From assembly GCA_947595555.1 (NCBI GenBank), contig CANQES010000091.1, positions 1-5,140 of the forward strand: a stretch of 5,140 nucleotides of DNA, read 5' to 3'. The translations under genes were made by a program, and so were the position numbers. Positions 1 to 5,140 of the stretch are shown piece after piece. Source of the stretch: an uncultured Clostridia bacterium (GTDB lineage Bacteria > Bacillota > Clostridia > TANB77 > CAG-508). Under the pieces are notes generated by a model, which searched no databases, was not told where the DNA came from, and saw only the letters and a program-made list of their open reading frames with translations. Within the stretch, counting starts at the first letter, position 1. Each line of letters opens with the position of its first letter.

Positions 1-45
1 TTACCACTTGCATTTGCAGTGTTTGTAAAATTTGGAAGGGGGTAA
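1..45 (+). CDS. C-terminal end of an upstream gene, probably a membrane protein (partial)
   Basis: Frame 1 is open from the window edge and reads LPLAFAVFVKFGRG followed by a TAA stop at 43-45, three bases before the next start codon. The hydrophobic run followed by a short basic end looks like the last part of a transmembrane helix with a cytoplasmic tail. This is only 14 residues, so no family can be assigned. The tight spacing to the next gene fits an operon junction in which the downstream ribosome binding site lies inside the last codons. A reading frame at +2 is also open here, but it has no visible start and runs into the next gene out of frame. If the TadZ-like gene downstream belongs to a Tad-type cluster, a TadB/TadC-type membrane protein would be a natural neighbour, but the sequence here does not show that. 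Confidence 0.55.
   Translation, partial: LPLAFAVFVKFGRG
34..42 (+). promoter_or_regulatory. Ribosome binding site embedded in the upstream gene's last codons
   Basis: GGAAGGGGG lies six bases before the ATG at 49. It is a purine-rich, slightly imperfect Shine-Dalgarno sequence and overlaps the last three sense codons of the upstream reading frame. This arrangement fits translational coupling between the two genes and supports the ATG at 49 as the start. Confidence 0.6.
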
Positions 46-48
46 CAA

Positions 49-2292
49 ATGAAAGTTTTATTTGCTGTAAGTAATGAGGAAATATCAGAGGCAATTGTAA
101 AAAAATATCAAAGGGAGTATAAACAGATTATTTCTTACAAAAATGTATATTACTTCAATGCAATATTAAAAGAATTACAAAAAGATAAAACCTATGATAG
201 AATAGTAATAAGTGAAGATTTAGAGACATTTACACATTCACAATATGACCAAATTGACAAATTTATTTTTGATAAATTAGATAGTATAAGTGATGAAGCA
301 TCTAACACAAGAGGAAATGATATTCCTATTATTTTAATATGTTCAGATAGAAGAACAAAATCAGAAGACATGCTAGTAAAATTATTTGGTATAGGAGTTT
401 ATAATGCTATCATAGGAAACGATAGAAGTGTAGACGAAGTATGTCAATTAATTAACAGACCACGAGTAAAGAAAGAAGCAAAAGCATATTATAAAATAGA
501 TACAGAAGAAGTAAAATATAAGTCTGAAAATGAAAATGATGTTAGTGAGATGGAAATTCAAAACATCGTAGCACACTATAAAAGATTAGGAAAAAATGAA
601 GATAGATATATTGATAGCTTTAATAACATAGCTGCTCAGTACAATGACACACAATTAAGAATAATTTCAAAATTTTTACCACTAAATGTACGAGCTGTAT
701 TAGAAGAAAAATCACCAAAATATCAACAAGTAATGTCTTTTAATAATAGTGTATCTGATGCATTGCGCAAAAGCAAGGCTGAAAAAGAAGAAGAAAATGG
801 ACCAAGTCAAGTATTATTAAAATCAAAAAATAGAGAAGCCATAATGTCAAGACCAGTTGTAATACCATCTGCAGTAAATATGAATGGAATGAAGAAACTA
901 GCAAAACATAAACAAAATACAGAAACAGAAGAAGTAGAAACTCAAGACTTAGAAGCACAAGTAGCACCACAAACAGTTAATCAAGAATCTATTATAGAAG
1001 AATTTAATAATTTGTATGAAACAGAAGAGGAAAAAACTATAGTAGCAGAGCCAGTAAAAAAAGGAAGAGGAAGACCAAGAAAAAATCCAGTTCCAACTGT
1101 TACCAGTGATGTACCACAAGTAAAAAGAGGAAGAGGAAGGCCAAAAAAGAATCCAGTTATAGAACCAGACATAGAAGATAGCAATATGTTACCAGGAATA
1201 GAAACAAAAGAAGAATCAGAGGAAAATTATTTGCCAGGATTGAATGAGCCAGATATAGAAGAAAATATTTTACCAGGGATGAATGGCGAGGAGCTAGAAG
1301 AAACAGTTTTACCAGGAATAGACGAACAAGAAGAAAATGAAGATGTATTTGAACCTCAAGCACCATTTCAACAAACTACTTCTCAATATGGAACTGAGCC
1401 AAAATTTCAACAACCAACGTATCAATATACAACAGAAATAGCTTCAACAGATGAAATAGATATATCAAATTTATTAACACCAGATAAAAAAATAGTTACA
1501 TTTGTAGGAACAAGTAAAAATGGAACATCATTTATAGTAAATAATATTGCAGAATTAATGTCATCAATTGGAATCAACACAGCAATATTAGACACAACAC
1601 AAAACAGAAACTCTTATTATATATATACTAAAAATGAAGAAGAACTAAGAGGAATTGCAACACATAGTATAGAAGGACTAGCAAAAGGAGAAGCAAAAGG
1701 AATAAAAGTAAATCAAAACCTTACAGTCTATACATCTTTACCAAATGAAAATGATTATATTTATCAAGTTGGATCTATTTTACAAACACTATTAAAAAAC
1801 TATTCTTTAATTCTAATAGATACAGATTTTGAAACACCAATAGATTACTTTAAAAATTCACAAGAAACGTATTTGGTACAAACTATGGACATTTTAACAA
1901 TACAGCCACTAACAGCATTTTTGAAAGAATTAAAAATGAAAAACATCTTAGATGAAAGAAAATTAAGAATAGTATTAAATAAAGTGGTAAAAATAAGAGG
2001 AATCAAAGATTCAACAATTATTGGAGGAATGGCATTTTACAATGACCCATCTATGTCTTTTATGACAGAATTATTTGATAGAGATAGAATTAAATATGTG
2101 ACAATACCATTTGAAGAAGAAACATATATCAAATACTTAGAAGGTATTATAAATTGTGAAATTTCATTAAAAGGATATTCAAAAATATTCATGCAAACAT
2201 TAAGGGAATTAGGTAATATGATTTATCCAATTATAGCAACAACACCTAAAAGCTATCAACCACCATTAGCCAATAATATGCGGAGGGAATAA
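49..2292 (+). CDS. Receiver-like / AT-hook linker / degenerate MinD-TadZ-like ATPase-fold protein
   Basis: 747 residues, no signal peptide or membrane helix, so cytoplasmic. Residues 1-138 alternate hydrophobic strands and helices (KVLFAVS, YDRIVIS, IPIILICSD, GIGVYNAIIG) like a receiver or the atypical receiver of CpaE/TadZ. Residues 165-245 are helical. Residues 245-480 form a charged low-complexity linker with two AT-hooks (337-347, 359-369) and four LPG motifs (381-423). Residues 481-725 resemble the MinD/ParA/TadZ fold: P-loop position GTSKNGTS (487-494), NNIAELMSSIG helix, AILD with D515 (A' position), LILIDTD with D591 (Walker B position) and the late strand RIVLNK (640-645). The P-loop lacks both the invariant lysine (Thr493) and the MinD-type signature lysine (Thr488), so ATP hydrolysis is doubtful. 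TadZ/CpaE proteins place secretion or pilus machinery at cell sites; a positioning or scaffold role is inferred. The exact family and partners are unknown. It may be co-transcribed with the GAF protein 75 bases downstream. Confidence 0.85.
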   Translation: MKVLFAVSNEEISEAIVKKYQREYKQIISYKNVYYFNAILKELQKDKTYDRIVISEDLETFTHSQYDQIDKFIFDKLDSISDEASNTRGNDIPIILICSDRRTKSEDMLVKLFGIGVYNAIIGNDRSVDEVCQLINRPRVKKEAKAYYKIDTEEVKYKSENENDVSEMEIQNIVAHYKRLGKNEDRYIDSFNNIAAQYNDTQLRIISKFLPLNVRAVLEEKSPKYQQVMSFNNSVSDALRKSKAEKEEENGPSQVLLKSKNREAIMSRPVVIPSAVNMNGMKKLAKHKQNTETEEVETQDLEAQVAPQTVNQESIIEEFNNLYETEEEKTIVAEPVKKGRGRPRKNPVPTVTSDVPQVKRGRGRPKKNPVIEPDIEDSNMLPGIETKEESEENYLPGLNEPDIEENILPGMNGEELEETVLPGIDEQEENEDVFEPQAPFQQTTSQYGTEPKFQQPTYQYTTEIASTDEIDISNLLTPDKKIVTFVGTSKNGTSFIVNNIAELMSSIGINTAILDTTQNRNSYYIYTKNEEELRGIATHSIEGLAKGEAKGIKVNQNLTVYTSLPNENDYIYQVGSILQTLLKNYSLILIDTDFETPIDYFKNSQETYLVQTMDILTIQPLTAFLKELKMKNILDERKLRIVLNKVVKIRGIKDSTIIGGMAFYNDPSMSFMTELFDRDRIKYVTIPFEEETYIKYLEGIINCEISLKGYSKIFMQTLRELGNMIYPIIATTPKSYQPPLANNMRRE
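1057..1155 (+). repeat. Tandem AT-hook motif pair within the linker
   Basis: Residues 337-347 read KKGRGRPRKNP and residues 359-369 read KRGRGRPKKNP. Both contain the GRGRP core flanked by lysine and arginine, the classical AT-hook that inserts into the minor groove of AT-rich DNA. The copies are 22 residues (66 bases) apart and are also similar at the nucleotide level, which suggests internal duplication. They lie in an otherwise acidic linker, so the basic patches stand out. DNA binding is inferred from the motif alone. Confidence 0.85.
1189..1320 (+). repeat. Four LPG-motif repeats, 13-14 residue period
   Basis: LPGI (381), LPGL (395), LPGM (408) and LPGI (421) recur every 14, 13 and 13 residues. 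They are separated by glutamate/aspartate-rich spacers such as ETKEESEENY and NEPDIEENI. The hydrophobic residue after each LPG is always I, L or M. This looks like an array of short linear motifs in a disordered acidic stretch, possibly docking sites for a repeated partner. No known motif class could be matched with confidence. Confidence 0.75.
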
Positions 2293-2352
2293 TTTTTCTT
2301 CAAGCATGAATAACACATTAGGCAAAATGAAAAGAAGTTATTAGAACAAGAT

Positions 2353-2359
2353 AGGAGGG
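2353..2359 (+). promoter_or_regulatory. Ribosome binding site that fixes a GTG start
   Basis: AGGAGGG lies eight bases upstream of a GTG at 2368. There is no nearby in-frame ATG before codon 14, and starting there would cut the membrane helix in half. The site therefore decides in favour of the GTG. The rest of the 75-base spacer (2293-2367) holds no recognisable promoter or terminator. Confidence 0.75.
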
Positions 2360-2367
2360 AAAACAAC

Positions 2368-3513
2368 GTGATAATAGCAGTTGTAGTAATTCTAGTGTTA
2401 ATTGTAATGGGACTAGTTATATACAATGTAACCATTCACAAAAAAATACAGAAGTTTAAAAATATGAATCAAAAAATCACCAATTTATATGTTGTACAAG
2501 ATTTTATGAATGCAATAGGAGAAACATCAAGCGTTGAAGAAAAAATAAAGAAAATTAATGATATTATGATTGAAAGATATGAAATCAAATATTCAACAAT
2601 AGTAGTATTTGATGGAGCAGAATATCAAGTTAAAGCATCTAATGTAGACCAAAAACACTGGAATGCATTAAAAGCTTTACAAAATATAGATATGTTTAAA
2701 GATAGCATACAGTCTGCAACACCAAAATATGTAACAGTAAATAATGAAAATGAAAAACTTCCTTATCAAGAAATGGAATTTGGAAGAGCAAAATCAGCAA
2801 TATTTTTCCCTCTTTACATTGATAATGTTTACATCGGATATTGGATTATAGAAAGTGGAACGCCACATGATTTTGACAATGTTGATACTACTGTATTAGA
2901 AGTAATTAAAGAAAATATAGTATCAGTATTAAAAACTGTTGTACATCAGAAAACGTTAGAATCTATTGTTAGAAAAGATTTATTTACAGGATTATATTCA
3001 GAAGAATATTTATATGGTGAAGGAAAGAAAACAATAGACCAATACACTTTATCTACTATATGCATGTTTAAAATAATCAATCTTCAAGACATAAACAAAA
3101 GGTATTGTAGAGAATTAGGAAATAAAGTAGTTACTGAAGTTAGTAAATATATAAAAGATAGTATTTCTTCAGAATATATATTTGTACGCTATATGGGACC
3201 TAAATTTGTTGTAGCATTTTCAGGAGTAGAAGCTAATGGAGTAGCAGACTTTTTAAACGAAATAAAAGAAAAAATAGAAGAAATGGAAATAGAACTAACA
3301 GAGCAAGAAAGACAGGAATTAGGATTAGAAGTTAAATTAAAATCAAACAAAAAAGAAACAAAAACAATAGAAGCCAAAGAAATTGCAAAGCCAAAATTAA
3401 ATTTTGTAATTTCATCTTATTACAAAGGTACAGGTTTAGAAGAAGTTTTAAAAAAACTAGAAGAATATCTAGATTATGCAGACCCTAAAGAAAGTGATAT
3501 AACTAACATATAG
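2368..3513 (+). CDS. Membrane-anchored GAF protein with degenerate GGDEF domain
   Basis: 381 residues. Residues 2-22 are a strong membrane helix followed by a basic stretch (HKKIQKFK), so most of the protein should face the cytoplasm. Residues 40-190 look like a GAF domain: helix, STIVVFDG strand, AIFFPLYIDNVYIGYWIIES core and a closing helix. Residues 200-370 follow the GGDEF fold: DLFTGLY (204-210) matches the usual DxLTGLxN, and FKIINLQDINKRY aligns with LDIDxFKxINDxY. The signature GGDEF is replaced by MGPKF (276-280), and the metal-binding Asp of the first strand is Lys235. No RxxD inhibitory site is seen. A charged insert (about 308-343) precedes the last strand and helix. Diguanylate cyclase activity is therefore very unlikely; a sensor or binding role is inferred. 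It lies 29 bases before ireB and may share its transcript. The GAF ligand is unknown. Confidence 0.85.
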   Translation: MIIAVVVILVLIVMGLVIYNVTIHKKIQKFKNMNQKITNLYVVQDFMNAIGETSSVEEKIKKINDIMIERYEIKYSTIVVFDGAEYQVKASNVDQKHWNALKALQNIDMFKDSIQSATPKYVTVNNENEKLPYQEMEFGRAKSAIFFPLYIDNVYIGYWIIESGTPHDFDNVDTTVLEVIKENIVSVLKTVVHQKTLESIVRKDLFTGLYSEEYLYGEGKKTIDQYTLSTICMFKIINLQDINKRYCRELGNKVVTEVSKYIKDSISSEYIFVRYMGPKFVVAFSGVEANGVADFLNEIKEKIEEMEIELTEQERQELGLEVKLKSNKKETKTIEAKEIAKPKLNFVISSYYKGTGLEEVLKKLEEYLDYADPKESDITNI

Positions 3514-3542
3514 AGTAGTACATAAAAAGGAGGATTTAAGGT

Positions 3543-3800
3543 ATGGAATTTGATAAAACAATGCATTTTGAAGTGGAACGCGAAAAAAATATAAAAAGTA
3601 GAGAAATTTTAAAGGAAGTACATGAAGCATTGGTAGAAAAGGGATATAACCCAATAAATCAAATAGTAGGTTATATTTTATCTGGTGATCCAACTTATAT
3701 CACAAGTCACAAAGATGCAAGAAACAAAATAAGAACTATTGAAAGAGACGAATTATTAGAAAAAATGGTAAAGAATTATATAGGATTAGATGAAGAATAG
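3543..3800 (+). CDS. ireB: IreB-family regulatory phosphoprotein (UPF0297, YrzL)
   Basis: 85 residues, full length for the family. The central block YNPINQIVGYILSGDPTYI (35-53) and the following SHKDARNKIR and ERDELLE segments are the family hallmark. In Enterococcus faecalis, IreB is a small dimeric cytoplasmic protein phosphorylated on N-terminal threonines by the PASTA-domain kinase IreK, and it negatively influences cephalosporin resistance. Here Thr6 in DKTMHFE is the obvious candidate phosphosite. The start has a strong AAGGAGG (3527-3533) nine bases upstream. The gene is directly followed by ruvX without a spacer, in the order ireB-ruvX-yrzB that is conserved across Bacillota. In many relatives alaS lies upstream, whereas here the GAF protein occupies that position. 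No kinase or phosphatase gene is in the window. Confidence 0.95.
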   Translation: MEFDKTMHFEVEREKNIKSREILKEVHEALVEKGYNPINQIVGYILSGDPTYITSHKDARNKIRTIERDELLEKMVKNYIGLDEE

Positions 3801-4241
3801 ATGAGGATATTAGGAATTGATTATGGAGAAGCAAGAGTAGGAATTGCTATAACTGATGCTTTGAATTTAACAGCACAAGGGTTAGAAACAATTCAAAGAA
3901 ATGGAACAGATAAGACAATATTAAAAAGACTAGATGACATTATGGAAAAATATGACATAGAGACTATAGTAGTTGGCATGCCATTAAACATGAATGGAAC
4001 AATATCAGAAAGAGCAAAAATAACTCAAGAGTTTATCCATAAATTAAAATGTAAATACAATAAAATAAAAATAGACACAATAGATGAAAGATTAACAACA
4101 GTAGAAGCTCATAAAACAATGAATTTTTTAGACATCAATAAGAATAAAAAGAAAAATATAGTAGATACTATATCTGCAGTCTATATTTTGGAAACATATT
4201 TAAATAAATTAAAAAATTCATTGCAAAATAATTTAAAATAG
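3801..4241 (+). CDS. ruvX: RuvX/YqgF-family putative Holliday junction resolvase or RNase H-fold nuclease
   Basis: 146 residues, about the usual 135-150 for the family. Hallmarks in order: GIDYGEARVGIA (5-16) with catalytic Asp7; IVVGMPLNMNG (56-66); DERLTTVEA (95-103) with an acidic Asp95/Glu96 pair; and VDTISAVYILETYL (121-134) with Asp122 as the last acidic residue. YqgF/RuvX proteins have been linked to Holliday junction resolution and to 16S rRNA 5' end maturation, so the physiological substrate is not settled. All catalytic positions are present, so the enzyme should be active. The ATG follows the ireB TAG directly and no good Shine-Dalgarno is visible, so translation probably depends on ribosomes finishing ireB. 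The start is fixed because the first strand begins at residue 2. The C-terminal tail (135-146) is short and lysine/asparagine-rich. Confidence 0.95.
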   Translation: MRILGIDYGEARVGIAITDALNLTAQGLETIQRNGTDKTILKRLDDIMEKYDIETIVVGMPLNMNGTISERAKITQEFIHKLKCKYNKIKIDTIDERLTTVEAHKTMNFLDINKNKKKNIVDTISAVYILETYLNKLKNSLQNNLK

Positions 4242-4264
4242 TTTATTATATTTAATATAATAAA
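4242..4264 (+). repeat. Perfect 23-base AT-only palindrome after ruvX
   Basis: TTTATTATATT (4242-4252), a single central T (4253) and AATATAATAAA (4254-4264) form a perfect inverted repeat that begins on the base after the ruvX stop codon. All bases are A or T, and the one-base centre leaves no room for a stable tight loop unless the inner pairs open. It could be a weak RNA hairpin, a protein-binding site or composition-driven chance. It contains TATAAT (4256-4261), but no -35 partner is evident at proper spacing. Confidence 0.6.
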
Positions 4265-4281
4265 ATGAAAGGAGAAAAATA

Positions 4282-4587
4282 ATGGAAGAAAACTTTGAAG
4301 ATGAAGAATTAGACAATCTTGTAATACTAAATGATGAAGATGGAAATGAAGTAAAATTTGAATTTTTGGATTTAGTTGAATTGGATAATGAGGAATATGT
4401 AGTATTATTACCTATTTCAGAAGAAGGAGAAGAAGAGGAAGGAGAGGTAGTAATATTAAAAGTAGAAGATGCTGATGATGATGCAGAAGAAGAATCATAT
4501 GTAAGCATTGAAGATGAAGAAATATTAAACAAAGTATTTGACATATTCAAAGAAAAATTCAAAGATGATTTTGATTTTGTAGATTAA
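4282..4587 (+). CDS. yrzB: DUF1292 family acidic protein (UPF0473, YrzB-like)
   Basis: 101 residues of unknown molecular function. The family pattern is clear: VILNDEDGNEVKFEFLDLVEL (14-34), followed by EEYVVLLPI (37-45) and VVILKVED (56-63), which would form the paired strands of a small beta-rich fold. About 42 of 101 residues are Asp or Glu, giving a very low pI. The acidic insert EEGEEEEGE (47-55) and the run EDADDDAEEE (62-71) are probably flexible. A C-terminal helix (residues 76-95, EDEEILNKVFDIFKEKFKDD) is typical of the longer clostridial members. AAAGGAG (4268-4274) precedes the ATG at a normal distance. The gene keeps its conserved place after ruvX, 40 bases downstream. A role connected with ruvX or ireB is suggested only by that conserved order. 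The symbol follows the Bacillus subtilis orthologue. Confidence 0.9.
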   Translation: MEENFEDEELDNLVILNDEDGNEVKFEFLDLVELDNEEYVVLLPISEEGEEEEGEVVILKVEDADDDAEEESYVSIEDEEILNKVFDIFKEKFKDDFDFVD

Positions 4588-4594
4588 ATATCAA

Positions 4595-4624
4595 AGAGTG
4601 GGATAGTACTAAAAATCCCACTCT
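4595..4624 (+). terminator. 10-bp stem-loop after yrzB without U-tract; weak terminator or RNA-stability hairpin
   Basis: AGAGTGGGAT (4595-4604) pairs perfectly with ATCCCACTCT (4615-4624) around a 10-base loop. It starts seven bases after the yrzB stop. The bases after the 3' arm (CTAACATGTAG) contain no run of T, so it does not fit a classical intrinsic terminator. It may instead protect the 3' end of the upstream message, mark an RNA processing point, or cause partial termination before the membrane gene. On the minus strand, only TTTG follows the stem. Confidence 0.5.
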
Positions 4625-4655
4625 CTAACATGTAGTAAAAGAGGAGGAAAAACTA

Positions 4656-5140
4656 ATGAGAAATCTATCAACATGGATATTAGTCATGTTTATGGCAATG
4701 TTTTGGGTGCTTAGAATTATTATTGCAGTATGTCATGAATTAGGAGAAGACTTTGCAGGTATTGCACCATTTAATCAAACTATGGAAATTATTTTATTAT
4801 TTGTTGTATTACTATGTATGCTATTAATAGTAAAAAGAAAAATAATAGGTGCATTAATTTATCTAGTAGCTTATGGAATGTATTTTGGAACTGACTTAAC
4901 GACAGGAATTACAACTTTAATGTCAGTTGAACCTGACATTAATTTATCCACAGCAGGAACATATTTAGGTACATTTATTTCATTGATAGGAGTTGCGCTT
5001 CCATTAGCTGTACTCTTTGACTTATTATTAGATAAAAATAGAAAGGCCAATCCCAAAGATAAAAAAACAGATTGGTTTTATAAAAATGAACAGTTCGATA
5101 GAAAAATGGATGATAGAGCAGATAAAAATAATTATAGAAC
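4656..5140 (+). CDS. Unrecognised four-helix membrane protein with charged C-terminal tail (runs off the window end)
   Basis: 161 complete codons are visible without a stop, so the gene is cut by the window edge. GAGGAGG (4641-4647) lies eight bases before the ATG. Hydrophobic segments lie at about residues 7-25, 42-60, 63-78 and 101-125, consistent with four membrane helices. A conserved-looking polar loop, HELGEDFAGIAPFNQ (27-41), follows the first. The last helix is followed by a cytoplasmic-type tail, DKNRKANPKDKKTDWFYKNE (126-145), and then QFDRKMDDRADKNNYR (146-161). The tail suggests the protein is near its natural end here. I do not recognise a named family. It occupies the position after yrzB where relatives such as Bacillus subtilis carry mltG-type genes, but it is not MltG. 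It is in the same direction as the upstream genes and may be partly separated from them by the stem-loop at 4595-4624. Confidence 0.85.
   Translation, partial: MRNLSTWILVMFMAMFWVLRIIIAVCHELGEDFAGIAPFNQTMEIILLFVVLLCMLLIVKRKIIGALIYLVAYGMYFGTDLTTGITTLMSVEPDINLSTAGTYLGTFISLIGVALPLAVLFDLLLDKNRKANPKDKKTDWFYKNEQFDRKMDDRADKNNYR

Noticed and set aside
740..1366. Minus-strand open frames opposite the linker of the first large gene
   Set aside because: They are shadows of a low-complexity, Glu/Lys-rich coding stretch. They are leucine/phenylalanine-rich and overlap a well supported + strand gene.
2309..2342. AATAAC / GTTATT inverted repeat in the spacer before the GAF gene
   Set aside because: Only six pairs, weak and AT-rich, with a 22-base loop and no T-run; not enough to call a terminator.
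2306..2344. Small reading frame MNNTLGKMKRSY between the two large genes
   Set aside because: Only 12 codons. The nearest purine-rich site (GGAGGG at 2282-2287) is 18 bases from its ATG, too far for a Shine-Dalgarno, so it is best explained by chance.
4256..4261. Perfect TATAAT as a promoter -10 box before yrzB
   Set aside because: No -35 element at 16-18 base spacing; the nearest candidate TTGCAA (4221-4226) is 29 bases away. Transcription would start inside the ribosome binding site. It is part of the AT palindrome.
4233..4562. Minus-strand 109-codon serine-rich frame opposite yrzB
   Set aside because: The serine runs are the reverse complement of GAA/GAT codons of the acidic DUF1292 gene, which is a recognised family with a proper ribosome binding site.
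1..4587. No TGA stop codon among the six stops seen, suggesting possible recoding of TGA
   Set aside because: No in-frame TGA occurs within any supported gene, tryptophan is encoded by TGG, and six stops are too few to infer anything in an AT-rich genome.
4871..5056. Minus-strand 61-codon frame opposite the last membrane gene
   Set aside because: The + strand frame is longer, has a strong ribosome binding site and shows clear membrane helices; the minus frame has no recognisable features.

Overview
The window is strongly AT-rich. Its codons favour AGA, ATA and A/T-ending triplets, and most genes have AGGAGG-type ribosome binding sites at normal spacing. The conserved trio ireB-ruvX-yrzB (DUF1292), typical of Bacillota, together with a TadZ/MinD-like protein and a GAF protein, suggests a low-GC Clostridia-type bacterium, plausibly an uncultured gut lineage. 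No species can be named from the sequence alone. All supported genes lie on the + strand, are closely packed, and look like one long transcription unit or a few overlapping ones.

Left part (1-3513): the last 14 codons of an upstream gene, probably a membrane protein, end 3 bases before a 747-residue protein. That protein has an N-terminal receiver-like domain, a long low-complexity linker with two AT-hook motifs and four LPG repeats, and a C-terminal MinD/ParA/TadZ-like domain whose P-loop has lost its lysine. Next is a 381-residue protein starting at GTG, with one N-terminal membrane helix, a GAF domain and a GGDEF-like domain that lacks its catalytic and metal-binding residues. Neither protein looks like a standard enzyme. 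Both look like catalytically degenerate signalling or scaffold proteins, and they are the least ordinary part of the window.

Right part (3543-5140): ireB (substrate of the PASTA-domain Ser/Thr kinase), ruvX/yqgF (RNase H-fold nuclease/resolvase family) and a very acidic DUF1292 protein follow in the conserved Bacillota order. ireB and ruvX abut with no spacer (TAG then ATG). A 23-base AT palindrome follows ruvX, and a 10-bp stem-loop without a U-tract follows the DUF1292 gene. The last gene encodes an unrecognised four-helix membrane protein with a charged tail and runs off the window end.

How they may work together: the right-hand trio is housekeeping and regulatory. The left-hand pair could be a membrane/nucleoid-associated positioning or sensing module, or the end of a Tad-type pilus cluster. 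This is inference, since only the last few residues of the upstream gene are visible. No RNA genes, CRISPR arrays, insertion sequences or prophage genes were seen, and there is no gene-free stretch over 300 bases.
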